DNA of 64,000 bases from Nonomuraea rhodomycinica (lineage in GTDB: Bacteria; Actinomycetota; Actinomycetes; Streptosporangiales; Streptosporangiaceae): the NCBI RefSeq assembly GCF_013363995.1, contig NZ_JABWGO010000003.1:434001-498000 (forward strand). The letters run 5' to 3'. Below the pieces are notes generated by a model that saw only the letters and a program-made list of their open reading frames with translations, searched no databases and had not been told where the DNA came from. Both the position numbers and the translations under genes were made by a program. Position 1 is the stretch's first letter. Each line of letters begins with the position of its first letter. Shown here piece by piece: positions 24,685-33,155 of this stretch.

Positions 24685-27047
24685 GCGGGCGGGTGCGCTC
24701 CCTCATCCGGGTCGAGGGCGTCGTCCAGGGGGTCGGCTTCCGGCCGTTCGTGCACGCCCTCGCCTCCCGGTACGGGCTGGCGGGGCTGGTCGGCAACGAC
24801 GGCGGCGGGGTGTTCATCGAGGCGGAGGGCCCGCCCTCGGCCGTCGCCGCGCTGGTGGAGGCGGTGCGCGAGCGGGCCCCCGTACTGGCCGTCGTCGAGC
24901 GGGTCAGCGTCACCCCGGTCCCGCCGACCGGGGACGGCGGGTTCCGCATCGTGCCCAGCGTCGCCGGCGGCCCCGGGCGGGCGCTCGTCCCGCCGGACGT
25001 GGCCACCTGCGACGACTGCCTGGCCGAGCTGTTCGACCCGGCCGACCGCCGCTTCCGGTACCCGTTCGTCAACTGCGTCACCTGCGGGCCCCGCTTCACG
25101 ATCATCACGGCGGTGCCGTACGACCGGGCCGTCACCACGATGGCGGGCTTCGCCCTGTGCGCCGCCTGCGCCCGCGAGTACCACGACCCGGCCGACCGCC
25201 GCTTCCACGCCCAGCCCACGTGCTGCCCCGCCTGCGGCCCCCGGCTGTCGCTGCGCGCGCCGGACGGCACGTCGCTGCCCGGCGACCCGCTCACGCAGGC
25301 GGCGGCCCTGGTCGCCGGTGGCGCCGTCGTGGCCGTCAAGGGGCTCGGCGGCTACCACCTGGCGGCCGACGCCGCGTCCGAGGACGCGGTCGCCGCCCTG
25401 CGGGCGCGCAAGCGGCGGCCGGACAAGGCGTTCGCGGTGATGGCCGCCGACCTGGCCGCCGCCCGGGAGCTCTGCGAGGTCGGCGAGGCCGCCGCAGCCC
25501 TGCTGACCGGGCCGGCCCGGCCCATCGTGCTGCTGCCGCGGCGGGCCGGCGCGCCGGTCGCGCCCTCGGTGGCGCCCGGCGGGCCCGACCTGGGGGTGCT
25601 GCTGCCGTACACGCCGCTGCACCACCTGCTCTGCCACGAGCTGGCCCGCCCGTACGTGCTGACCAGCGGCAACCTGGCCGACGAGCCGATCGCGCACGAC
25701 GACGAGGACGCGCTGCGGCGGCTGGGCGGCGTCGCCGACGCGTTCCTGTGCCACGACCGGCCCATCCACACCCCCGCCGACGACTCCGTGCTGTGCGTCT
25801 TCCGCGGCGCGCCGGTGCCCGTGCGCAGGTCGCGCGGGTACGCCCCCGAGGCCATCACGCTGCCGTGGCCGTTCCGCCGGCCCGTGCTGGCCTGCGGCGC
25901 CGAGCAGAAGAGCACCTTCTGCCTCGGCCAGGGCCACCGCGCGGTGCTGTCGCAGCACCTCGGGGACCTGGAGGGCCACCTGGCGTGGCGCGCCTACACC
26001 GGCGAGATCGGGCGGCTGCGGCGGCTGCTCGGCGTCGAGCCGGAGGTCGTCGCGTACGACCCGCACCCGGAGTACCTGTCGACGAAGTACGCGCTGGAGC
26101 TCGACGGCGTGGACCTGGTCGCGGTCCAGCACCACCACGCCCACATCGCCTCCTGCCTGGCCGACAACGGCGAGCCCGGACCGGTCGTGGGAGTGGCGTT
26201 CGACGGCACCGGCCACGGCCCCGACGGCACGATCTGGGGCGGCGAGCTGCTGGTGGCGAGCCTGGCGGGGTACGAGCGGGCCGGTCACCTGGAGCGGGTG
26301 CCGCTGCCGGGCGGCGTGAGCGCCATCCGCCAGCCGTGGCGCATGGCCGCGGCGTACGCGGGCGCGGCGGGCCTGGCCGCGGCGGGGGAGCCCGCCGACC
26401 GGCTCGCGGTGGCCCGCCGCAACGCCCGGCTCTGGCCGGCCGTGTCGGCGCTCGCCGCCGCCGGCGGTCCGGCCGCGCCGCTCACCTCCAGCGCCGGGCG
26501 GCTGTTCGACGCGGTGGCGGCTCTGCTGGGCGTACGCGACACGGTCACCTACGAGGGGCAGGCGGCCATGGGGCTGGAGCACCTGGCCGACCCGGCGGTG
26601 CGCGACGGCTACCCGGTGACCGTGACCGGAGGGACCGGGTCGCGGCTCGCCGGCGAGCGCTGCGCCGCCGGCTCTCCGGGAGCGGCCGGAGCCGGCCGCG
26701 GGGCGGCGCGCGCCCTCGCCGCCCCTGTGGTGATCAGGAGCACCGACCTGGTGCGGGCCGTCGTGGAGGACCTGCGGCGCGGCGTGCCGACGCCGGTGAT
26801 CGCGGCGCGGTTCCACCACGGGCTGGCCGAGGCGGTGGTGACGGCGGCCGGCCTGGTCGCCGAGGCCGCCGGGATCGGGACGGTGGCGCTGTCGGGCGGC
26901 GTGTTCGCCAACGAGCTGCTGCTCGGTGGCGTGGCCGACGGGCTGCGCGCCCAGGGGCTGCGCGTGCTGACGCACCGCCGGGTGCCGTGCAACGACGGCG
27001 GGATCAGCCTCGGCCAGGCGGCCGTGGCCGCCGCCTCCGCTCCATGA
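24681..27047 (+). CDS. hypF: Carbamoyltransferase HypF
   Basis: The 788-residue HypF makes the thiocyanate ligand precursor: it carbamoylates the C-terminal Cys of HypE using carbamoyl phosphate and ATP. Domains in order are acylphosphatase (residues 1-90, VVQGVGFRPFVHAL), two zinc fingers (CDDCLAELF, CVTCGPRF, CAACAREYHDP, CCPACGPRL; about 108-185), YrdC-like (about 200-370), and a Kae1-like domain with metal site HHHAHIASCLADN and FDGTGHGPDGTIWGGE, ending with GGVFANELLL. The length is normal for the family. GTG start overlaps the SIS stop. Confidence 0.96.
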   Translation: MSGRVRSLIRVEGVVQGVGFRPFVHALASRYGLAGLVGNDGGGVFIEAEGPPSAVAALVEAVRERAPVLAVVERVSVTPVPPTGDGGFRIVPSVAGGPGRALVPPDVATCDDCLAELFDPADRRFRYPFVNCVTCGPRFTIITAVPYDRAVTTMAGFALCAACAREYHDPADRRFHAQPTCCPACGPRLSLRAPDGTSLPGDPLTQAAALVAGGAVVAVKGLGGYHLAADAASEDAVAALRARKRRPDKAFAVMAADLAAARELCEVGEAAAALLTGPARPIVLLPRRAGAPVAPSVAPGGPDLGVLLPYTPLHHLLCHELARPYVLTSGNLADEPIAHDDEDALRRLGGVADAFLCHDRPIHTPADDSVLCVFRGAPVPVRRSRGYAPEAITLPWPFRRPVLACGAEQKSTFCLGQGHRAVLSQHLGDLEGHLAWRAYTGEIGRLRRLLGVEPEVVAYDPHPEYLSTKYALELDGVDLVAVQHHHAHIASCLADNGEPGPVVGVAFDGTGHGPDGTIWGGELLVASLAGYERAGHLERVPLPGGVSAIRQPWRMAAAYAGAAGLAAAGEPADRLAVARRNARLWPAVSALAAAGGPAAPLTSSAGRLFDAVAALLGVRDTVTYEGQAAMGLEHLADPAVRDGYPVTVTGGTGSRLAGERCAAGSPGAAGAGRGAARALAAPVVIRSTDLVRAVVEDLRRGVPTPVIAARFHHGLAEAVVTAAGLVAEAAGIGTVALSGGVFANELLLGGVADGLRAQGLRVLTHRRVPCNDGGISLGQAAVAAASAP

Positions 27048-27080
27048 GCGAGCCTCGTCCCTGACCCGGCCTCATTCCTG

Positions 27081-27105
27081 GCGCGCGCCCGGAGAGGGTG
27101 CGCGC
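27081..27105. terminator. Hairpin between convergent hypF and hypE
   Basis: A 10-bp stem (GCGCGCGCCC with GGGTGCGCGC, one G-T pair, loop GGAGA) lies in the 97-base gap between the two converging operons. It could end transcription from both sides. It lacks a U-tract. Confidence 0.45.
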
Positions 27106-27144
27106 GGGCGGTGCCCTCAGCGTCGTGGGCCCCGCCCTCCCCGG

Positions 27145-28317
27145 TCAGCAGATGCGCGGCAGCGGGTCGCCCACGAGCAGGTCCACGATGCGGGTGCCGC
27201 CGAACGCCGTGCGCAGCAGGACGAGCCCCGGCGGGTCGTCCCGCACCGTGCCGATCACCGCCGCCCCCGCGCCGAGCGGGTGCCCGCGCAGCGCCTCGAC
27301 CGCGCGCTGCGCGTGCTGGCCGTCCACCACCGCCACGAACCGGCCCTCGCACGCCACGTACAGCGGGTCGATGCCCAGCAGCTCGCACACCCCGGTCACC
27401 TCGGGACGCACCGGCAGCGCCTCCTCCTCCGCCACCACGCACACGCCGGAGGCGACGGCCACCTCGTTGAGGATGGTGGCGACCCCGCCGCGCGTGGCGT
27501 CGCGCAGCGCCCGCACCCCGCCGGGCGGCAGGTCGTCCAGCAGCGCGGCCACGATCCCGTGCAGCGGCGCCGTGTCGGAGACGATCGGCGCCTCGATGCC
27601 GAAGTCGCCGCGCGCCAGCATGATCGCGGCGCCGTGCTCCCCGATCGGCCCGGACACGATCACCGCGTCACCCGGCCGCGCCCGCGCGGCCGACAGCTCC
27701 ACGGGCCGCTCCAGCAGCCCGACGCCCGCGGTCGTGACGTAACAGCCGTCCGCCTTGCCCCGCTGGACGACCTTGGTGTCACCGGTGACGATCTCCACCC
27801 CGGCCGCGGCCGCGGCGGCCGCCATCGAGGCGGCGATCCGCCGCAGGTCGGCGACCGGGAAGCCCTCCTCCAGGATGAAGCCCGCCGACAGGTACGCGGG
27901 ACGGGCCCCGCACATCGCCAGGTCGTTGACCGTGCCGTTGACCGCGAGGTCGCCGATGTCTCCCCCCGGGAAGAACAGCGGCGACACCACGAAGGCGTCG
28001 GTCGTGAACGCGGTCCGCGCGCCGCCCAGGGCCAGCGTCGCGCCGTCCTCCAGGGGCGCGAGGCGCGGGTTGCGGAACGCCTCCAGGAAGACCGCCTGGA
28101 CGAGCGTCTGCGTGGCCTTGCCGCCCGAGCCGTGGGCGAGCGTGATCCGCTCCTCCCTGACCACCGGCCGGCGCCGCCTGGCCCGCGCGATCCGGTCGAG
28201 AACCTGCTGCTCGCGGTCGCGCAACGGCGTCCCGGGAGCGGGCGGCGCGTCCTCCTCGAACGCCACCCCGGCGGGCGGCGCGTCCTCGTCGAGGGAGCCC
28301 TCCGTCTCGGCGGTCAT
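27145..28317 (-). CDS. hypE: Hydrogenase maturation protein HypE
   Basis: The 390-residue PurM-fold protein dehydrates the carbamoyl group received from HypF to give the cyanide ligands. It has an acidic N-terminal extension of about 50 residues absent from most HypE proteins, then ITLAHGSGGKATQTLV, NGTVNDLAMCGARPAYLS, GDTKVVQRGKAD and RDATRGGVATILNEVA. It ends with the essential C-terminal Cys in PRIC. The ATG overlaps the hypD stop (ATGA). Confidence 0.96.
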   Translation of the reverse strand: MTAETEGSLDEDAPPAGVAFEEDAPPAPGTPLRDREQQVLDRIARARRRRPVVREERITLAHGSGGKATQTLVQAVFLEAFRNPRLAPLEDGATLALGGARTAFTTDAFVVSPLFFPGGDIGDLAVNGTVNDLAMCGARPAYLSAGFILEEGFPVADLRRIAASMAAAAAAAGVEIVTGDTKVVQRGKADGCYVTTAGVGLLERPVELSAARARPGDAVIVSGPIGEHGAAIMLARGDFGIEAPIVSDTAPLHGIVAALLDDLPPGGVRALRDATRGGVATILNEVAVASGVCVVAEEEALPVRPEVTGVCELLGIDPLYVACEGRFVAVVDGQHAQRAVEALRGHPLGAGAAVIGTVRDDPPGLVLLRTAFGGTRIVDLLVGDPLPRIC

Positions 28318-29441
28318 GAGCGCGTCGCCTCCCTCACGCGTTCGCGGCTGAAGCGGCCGAAGTTGTAGTACGCGGCGCAGGCGCCCTCGGAGGACACCAT
28401 GCACGTGCCGATGGGCGTCTCCGGCGTGCAGGCCGTGCCGAACACCTTGCACTCCCACGGCTTGAGCACGCCCTTGAGCACCTCGCCGCACTGGCACGCC
28501 TTGGGGTCGGCCACGCGCAGCCCGGGCAGCTCGAAGATCCGCTCGGCGTCGAAGGCCGCGTACGCGTCGGACAGCGCCATCGCCGAGTGCGAGATGAAGC
28601 CGAGCCCGCGCCACTCGAAGTGCGCCCGCATCCGCATCACCCGCCCGATGGCCGCCATGGCCGTGCGGTTGCCCTCCCAGGGCACCACCCGCGCGTACTG
28701 GTTGGCCACCTCCGAGCGGCCCGCCGCCAGCTGCCCGAGCAGCATGTGCACGGACTGCAGGATGTCCAGCGGCTCGAACCCCGCCACGACGAGCGGCTTG
28801 CCGTAGTCGCGGGCGATGAAGTCGTACGGCCGGCAGCCGATCACGGCCGAGACGTGGCCGGGGCCGATGAAGCCGTCGAGCCGCAGGTCGGGCGAGTCGA
28901 GGATGGCCTTGATCGCCGGGATGATGAGGACGTGGTTGCAGAAGACCGAGAAGTTGCGCACGCCCTCGGCGGCGGCCCGCAGCACGGTCATCGCCGTGGA
29001 CGGCGCCGTGGTCTCGAAGCCGATCGCCATGAACACGACGCGGCGGTCCGGGTTCTCCCTGGCGATCTTGAGCGCGTCCAGCGGCGAGTAGACCATGCGG
29101 ATGTCGGCGCCGGCGGCCTTGGCGTCGAGGAAGGACCCGGTCCCGCCCGGCACCCGCATCATGTCGCCGAACGACGTCATGATCACGCCGGGCTGCGACG
29201 CGATGTGGATGGCGTCGTCCACGCGGCCCATCGGGATCACGCACACCGGGCAGCCCGGGCCGTGCACGAGCACGACCTCCTCGGGCAGCAGGTCCTCCAG
29301 CCCGTGCTTGTAGATGGTGTGGGTGTGGCCGCCGCACACCTCCATGAACGTGTACCGGCGGCCCGGCTCGCACCGGGCGGCGATGCCGGCGGCCAGCGCC
29401 CGCGCCCTGCCCGCGTCGCGGTACTCATCGACGAACCGCAC
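28314..29441 (-). CDS. hypD: Hydrogenase Fe-ligand assembly protein HypD
   Basis: The 375-residue HypD assembles Fe(CN)2CO together with HypC. Visible motifs are MEVCGGHTHTIYKHGL, VLVHGPGCPVCVIPMG, IGFETTAPSTAMTV and FCNHVLIIPAI. The C-terminal [4Fe-4S] cysteine cluster includes KACQCGEVL, ECKVFGTACTPETPIG and SEGACAAYY. The start is GTG 29441, 9 bases after hypC. Length and motif set are complete. Confidence 0.96.
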   Translation of the reverse strand: MRFVDEYRDAGRARALAAGIAARCEPGRRYTFMEVCGGHTHTIYKHGLEDLLPEEVVLVHGPGCPVCVIPMGRVDDAIHIASQPGVIMTSFGDMMRVPGGTGSFLDAKAAGADIRMVYSPLDALKIARENPDRRVVFMAIGFETTAPSTAMTVLRAAAEGVRNFSVFCNHVLIIPAIKAILDSPDLRLDGFIGPGHVSAVIGCRPYDFIARDYGKPLVVAGFEPLDILQSVHMLLGQLAAGRSEVANQYARVVPWEGNRTAMAAIGRVMRMRAHFEWRGLGFISHSAMALSDAYAAFDAERIFELPGLRVADPKACQCGEVLKGVLKPWECKVFGTACTPETPIGTCMVSSEGACAAYYNFGRFSRERVREATRS

Positions 29442-29450
29442 GCGACCCCC

Positions 29451-29723
29451 TCACGTGATGTCCGACTGGCGCAGCGCGTCCAGTTCGTCGTCGTAGGCCG
29501 GGCCGAGCCCCTCCAGGTAGTCCAGCACCGCCTGCGCCTCCTCCTCGGAGATCTTCGACAGCGCGAACCCCACGTGGACCAGCACCCAGTCACCGATCTT
29601 CAGGTCCTCGTCGGCGAGCAGGCCGACGTTGATGCGGCGGCGCACGCCCGCGACGTCCACCACCGCGAGGTCGGCGTTGTCCGCGTCGGCGGCGACGAGC
29701 TCACCGGGGATGCCCAGGCACAT
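29451..29723 (-). CDS. hypC: Hydrogenase chaperone HypC
   Basis: The 90-residue HypC has the obligatory N-terminal MCLGIPGELV (Cys2 binds HypD and iron), the beta-barrel segment IGDWVLVHVGFALSKISEEEA and a short helical tail. It carries the iron centre to the hydrogenase large subunit. It begins inside the 3' end of hypA (23-base overlap). A second HypC-like domain is fused to the SIS protein at 23225, so the locus encodes two. Confidence 0.94.
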   Translation of the reverse strand: MCLGIPGELVAADADNADLAVVDVAGVRRRINVGLLADEDLKIGDWVLVHVGFALSKISEEEAQAVLDYLEGLGPAYDDELDALRQSDIT

Positions 29724-30066
29724 CGGCCGGCTCCTCCCCGAACGTGATGGACTCCAGCACCAGCTCGTCGCCTCCGGTGACGTCCACGTCGTCGCTGCCG
29801 CAGGGCGGGCAGACCGCCAGCACGTCCAGCGACTCGCAGCGGGCGCCGCAGGCCCGGCAGGTGACGGTGACGGGCGTCACGACGAGATCGACGGCGGCGT
29901 CCTGCGCGACGGTGCCCGCCGAGGCGAGCGTGAAGGCCTGGTCGAACGCTTCCCCGACGACCGCGTGGCGGACACCGACCCGCACCCGCGCGCCGTTGAT
30001 CCGCCTGCCACCGGCCCGCCGCTCCAGCAGCTCGACCAGGCCCTCGCACATTCCGATCTCGTGCAT
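29701..30066 (-). CDS. hypA: Nickel-insertion zinc protein HypA
   Basis: The 121-residue HypA has the nickel-binding N-terminus MHEIGMCEGLVELLE (conserved MHE) and a zinc ribbon with two CxxC pairs (TCRACGARCESLD and CPPCGSDDV). It delivers nickel to the large subunit, normally with the GTPase HypB. No hypB is present in this window. It follows the 35-residue small gene by 6 bases. Confidence 0.93.
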   Translation of the reverse strand: MHEIGMCEGLVELLERRAGGRRINGARVRVGVRHAVVGEAFDQAFTLASAGTVAQDAAVDLVVTPVTVTCRACGARCESLDVLAVCPPCGSDDVDVTGGDELVLESITFGEEPADVPGHPR

Positions 30067-30072
30067 ACGGCA

Positions 30073-30180
30073 CTACATCCGTTTCATCGTTATGTACCGG
30101 TGAATTTCCGGCCATTGGCGGACGATGACCGCGCTTACCGTGGCTATCGCGATCAGTGCCGCAACGTGTCTCTTTCTCAT
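30073..30180 (-). CDS. 35-residue small membrane-type protein (DUF6893-like)
   Basis: A very short gene: MRKRHVAALIAIATVSAVIV, then RQWPEIHRYITMK and two more residues before TAG. It has an excellent ribosome site (GGAGGTGA about 6 bases upstream), and its ATG overlaps the stop of the protease gene. A basic N-terminus, one hydrophobic helix and a charged amphipathic tail suggest a single-span membrane peptide. Small proteins of this type (annotated DUF6893, from memory) recur in actinobacterial hydrogenase loci. It may help membrane association of the otherwise soluble hydrogenase, which is inference. Confidence 0.75.
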   Translation of the reverse strand: MRKRHVAALIAIATVSAVIVRQWPEIHRYITMKRM

Positions 30181-31178
30181 GCCATGTCACCTCCTTCCGC
30201 ATGCGGAGGCCGGGAAGCGGGCCCGGCGTTTTCCGCAATCATGTCCATCACCAGACGGACCGCATGGCCGGCCGCCTCCCGTACGGGCGCGCTCAGCTCC
30301 ACCAGCACGTCCTCGTCCGGACCGCCGGACGGCGCGACGGCGGGCTCGCAGCACACGACGACCACCCGGCCGGGCAGCCGCCCGAGCTCCGCGGCGAGGC
30401 GGAGCACCGTGACCGGGTCCATGCCGTGGCCGTCCGCCCGCGCGGCCTCCCGCGCCGCGCCGCCGTCCCCGGACAGGTCCGGCTCCAGCACCGTCAGCGT
30501 GCCGGGCGCCTGGCCGCGGGGCGCGGCGTCGACGAGGATCGCGAGGTCGTAGTCCCGCTGCAGCGCGTACGCGAGGTCCATGCCGCGGATGCCGAAGTCC
30601 ACCACGTCCACGCCGCCCGGCAACGGCAGCGCCGAGAGCCGGCGGGCCACCTCGACGCCGAACCCGTCGTCGCCGAAGAAGACGTTGCCGATGCCCGCGA
30701 CGAGGATCCGCACGGCCGGGGGCGCCTCGGCCCGCTCGTCCAGCGGCTCGATCTCGTCGGCCGCGTAGAAGAAGCGGTGTCCGGGCATCCGCGCCTCGCC
30801 GAGGTCGCGGCCCGGGTCGTCGTCGAGCGTGACCGCGACGTGGAAGGCGCCCTCGTCGTCCTGCTCCACGGACTCCACGACGGCGACGCGGCCGTCCAGC
30901 ACCAGGTCCATGATGTCGGCCCGCCTCATCGGCGAGGGCCGCAGCCGGACCCGGCTGCCCGCGCGCACGGCCCGGCCGCCGACCGTCACCACGCCGGGCC
31001 CGCGCCGCTCCATCCGCGCCCAGAACCCCAGGCCGATCAGGCGATCGCCCCCCGGATCAGGACGCGCCGGGCGGCCGTCCGGATCGCCGTTCATGGGATC
31101 GAGGTCGGCCGGGCTTCCGTGGGGATCGCCGTTCATGGGATCGGGGTTCGCCGGGCTTCCGTAGGGATCGCCGTTCAT
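30177..31178 (-). CDS. Hydrogenase maturation endopeptidase with N-terminal extra domain
   Basis: The 333-residue protein ends in a HyaD/HycI-type protease domain (from about residue 155: ILVAGIGNVFFGDDGFGVEV, DFGIRGMDLAYALQRDYDLA, ILVDAAPRGQAPG). This domain clips the C-terminal tail of the large subunit after nickel insertion. Residues 50-150 are an accessory domain (RRGPGVVTVGGRAVRAGS, then LDDDPGRDLGEARMPGHRFF). Residues 1-42 are three 14-residue repeats beginning MNGDP. Each repeat starts with ATG, so the true start is ambiguous; ATG 31178 overlaps the upstream stop. Confidence 0.85.
   Translation of the reverse strand: MNGDPYGSPANPDPMNGDPHGSPADLDPMNGDPDGRPARPDPGGDRLIGLGFWARMERRGPGVVTVGGRAVRAGSRVRLRPSPMRRADIMDLVLDGRVAVVESVEQDDEGAFHVAVTLDDDPGRDLGEARMPGHRFFYAADEIEPLDERAEAPPAVRILVAGIGNVFFGDDGFGVEVARRLSALPLPGGVDVVDFGIRGMDLAYALQRDYDLAILVDAAPRGQAPGTLTVLEPDLSGDGGAAREAARADGHGMDPVTVLRLAAELGRLPGRVVVVCCEPAVAPSGGPDEDVLVELSAPVREAAGHAVRLVMDMIAENAGPASRPPHAEGGDMA
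31053..31178 (-). repeat. Three in-frame 42-bp tandem repeats in the protease gene
   Basis: Three consecutive 42-base units encode MNGDPYGSPANPDP, MNGDPHGSPADLDP and MNGDPDGRPARPDP. The units begin exactly 42 bases apart (31178, 31136, 31094). This is a coding minisatellite likely to vary in copy number between strains. Confidence 0.85.
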
Positions 31179-32224
31179 GACGGATCCGCGCGCAGGACGC
31201 CGTGCAGACGCATGAGCTGCTCGGGCGTGAGCCCGGCGCAGCGCTCCAGGATCTCCCGGCCGCGCGGGTCGCCCTCGCGGATCTCCCGCTTCTCCTCCTC
31301 GCTGAGCGCCAGCACGCTCAGCGTCAGGAGCTGGTCGATCTCCGTCGCGTCGAACAGGTCGCCGGGGCTCTCGGGCGAGATCCGCGGGTGGTCGTACAGG
31401 ATGATCGGCGCCGACAGCATCGTGTCCCGCTCGCCCTCCTCGCCGACGAGCACCGGCCAGGCGCCGAGGCCGCGGCAGCCCTCCGCGTGGGCGCGCAGCT
31501 CCTCGGGCGGGTCCATGAGCGACACGAACCGGCCGCCACGCGCGTGCAGCACCGTGTGCGCCGACACCAGCGTGCGCCGCATGAGGTCGGTACGGGTGCC
31601 GCCGGGCCACGGGGTCGTGTTGACCACGTCGGCCGTCAGCCGGAACAGGCCGGGCTCCAGCGGCTCGGCGCTCACCTCGACGTGGCCGCGCAGCGCCTCC
31701 CAGTGCCGCACCACCGCGCCCGCCGGCCGCCCCCGCGTGACCGGGCCGGGATCCGGCAGCGGCTCCATCTCCTGTCCGGCGGGCACCTCGATCGCCGCGC
31801 GGACCGGCCGCCGCGCCACCTCCTCCAGGGCCAGGCCGCACGCCGCCGCCTCGCGCTCGGTCGCCTCCTCCCGGGGCAGCACCCGCACGCCGCCGGCGAC
31901 CAGCTCCGGCACGGGCTCCGCGAGGCCGTCCCGGACCAGGGCGGGCTCCCGCACGACGACGTGCAGGTAGCGCACCCGCACGTCCACGCTCGCGCCCGCG
32001 CCGGCCTGCACGAGGCACTGGGTGCGCATGAGCCACGGGTGGCCGTCGTGCTCGCGCCCGTAGGGCTCGGGGTGGACGCCGCCGATCGTCCAGCGGTGCC
32101 GGTTCTTCAGCGCCGACTGCCGGTACGGCCACAGCAGGTAGCCCTCGTACAGCACGGCCCGCGCGATGCGCCGCACCTGCTCCAGGGGCGCCCGCCCGTC
32201 CTCATCGTGCATCGGCTCGTCCAT
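31175..32224 (-). CDS. Conserved hydrogenase-cluster protein of unknown function
   Basis: The 349-residue protein starts at ATG 32224 (GGAGGCGGGAG upstream). It opens with RRIARAVLYEGYLLWPYRQS and ALKNRHRWTIGGVHPEPYG; a later segment is FVSLMDPPEELRAHAEGCRG and it ends in an acidic helical part. No signal peptide, membrane span or cofactor motif is obvious. The family belongs to the block of unnamed genes that accompany hhySL in actinobacteria. It overlaps both neighbours. Maturation or electron-transfer roles are possible but unproven. Confidence 0.75.
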   Translation of the reverse strand: MDEPMHDEDGRAPLEQVRRIARAVLYEGYLLWPYRQSALKNRHRWTIGGVHPEPYGREHDGHPWLMRTQCLVQAGAGASVDVRVRYLHVVVREPALVRDGLAEPVPELVAGGVRVLPREEATEREAAACGLALEEVARRPVRAAIEVPAGQEMEPLPDPGPVTRGRPAGAVVRHWEALRGHVEVSAEPLEPGLFRLTADVVNTTPWPGGTRTDLMRRTLVSAHTVLHARGGRFVSLMDPPEELRAHAEGCRGLGAWPVLVGEEGERDTMLSAPIILYDHPRISPESPGDLFDATEIDQLLTLSVLALSEEEKREIREGDPRGREILERCAGLTPEQLMRLHGVLRADPS

Positions 32225-32927
32225 CGGCTCCCGCCTCCAGCAGCGACTCGACCACGTCGTCCCAGCCCGGCAGCGCGTTGCGGGTCCGGTAGGCGTGCAG
32301 CCGGTCGAACGTGTCACGGCCCAGGCGCAGCCACGCCGCGCCCGGGAAGTAGCGGTCCATGAGGTCCCGCCAGGTGGCGGCCGGCATGCGGAAGCCGGCC
32401 TCGGTGTCCCACGGGATCCGCGTGGCCCGCAGCATGCCGCCGGCCAGGGCGAACACCGTGCCGCTGAAGAGGAACTCCAGCGGGATCTCGCCGTCGCGCA
32501 CGCCGTCGAGGTACTTGGCGGCGGCCACGTCGAAGTCGTAGGTGCAGGGCACCCGGAGCAGCGCGGTCGTCTCCCCGGTGAAGGCCGGGAGCTGCGTGAC
32601 GATCTGCGCCCACAGCAGGCTGGCCGGTTTGCGTCCCCACAGCTCGGGCGGCCCGAACAGGTCGGCGAGGCGTTCGCGGCACGCCTCGTCGTAGCCGCGG
32701 CGCGCGACGGCGATGCGCAGCTGCGTCTCCAGGATCACCGAGCGCACCTCCGCCCCGCCGGTGCCGGCGATCCGCAGCGCGAACTCCAGCGTCGGCACGG
32801 CCGCGAACTCGGCGGCCCGGACCCCCTCGACCGTGATGCGCAGGGCCGGGACCTGCTCGGCCGTGGTGAGCGCGGACGGGACGGCGCCGGCCGCCGCCCC
32901 GTCCTTCGGCGCTGTGGTGTCGCGCAC
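32202..32927 (-). CDS. DUF6084-like hydrogenase-cluster protein
   Basis: The 241-residue protein has GTG start 32927 just after the small 74-residue gene. It contains LRITVEGVRAAEFAAVPTLE, ETQLRIAVARRGYDEACRE, LFGPPELWGRKPASLLWAQ and VPCTYDFDVAAAKYLDGVRD. This matches, from memory, the DUF6084 family found beside group 1h hydrogenases. It is predicted soluble and beta-rich in the middle. The function is unknown. Confidence 0.75.
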   Translation of the reverse strand: MRDTTAPKDGAAAGAVPSALTTAEQVPALRITVEGVRAAEFAAVPTLEFALRIAGTGGAEVRSVILETQLRIAVARRGYDEACRERLADLFGPPELWGRKPASLLWAQIVTQLPAFTGETTALLRVPCTYDFDVAAAKYLDGVRDGEIPLEFLFSGTVFALAGGMLRATRIPWDTEAGFRMPAATWRDLMDRYFPGAAWLRLGRDTFDRLHAYRTRNALPGWDDVVESLLEAGADGRADAR

Positions 32928-32930
32928 GGC

Positions 32931-33155
32931 TCAGGCGGGGGAGAGGTTCGGCATGCCGGGCAGGATGGGGTCGCGGTCCGCGGCGTTGACGCCGGTGGAG
33001 CGCGCGGCGGTCGAGCGGCCGTCCACGAGGTGCCCGACCTGGCTCTCGTAGTGGCCGACGGCGTTGCCCTCGTTGACGCCGTCGATGTGCGAGGGCGTGT
33101 CGGGGTGCACCTGGGGCCGTCCGGTCCTGATCCGCGTCTCGCTCGTCCTGGTCAT
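32931..33155 (-). CDS. Small 74-residue hydrogenase-cluster protein
   Basis: It is hydrophilic and without cysteines: MTRTSETRIRTGRPQVHP, then HIDGVNEGNAVGHYESQVGH, with a Pro-rich end. The ATG overlaps the stop of the DUF5947 gene (ATGA), so it is translated with the cluster. I know of no assigned role. Confidence 0.7.
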   Translation of the reverse strand: MTRTSETRIRTGRPQVHPDTPSHIDGVNEGNAVGHYESQVGHLVDGRSTAARSTGVNAADRDPILPGMPNLSPA

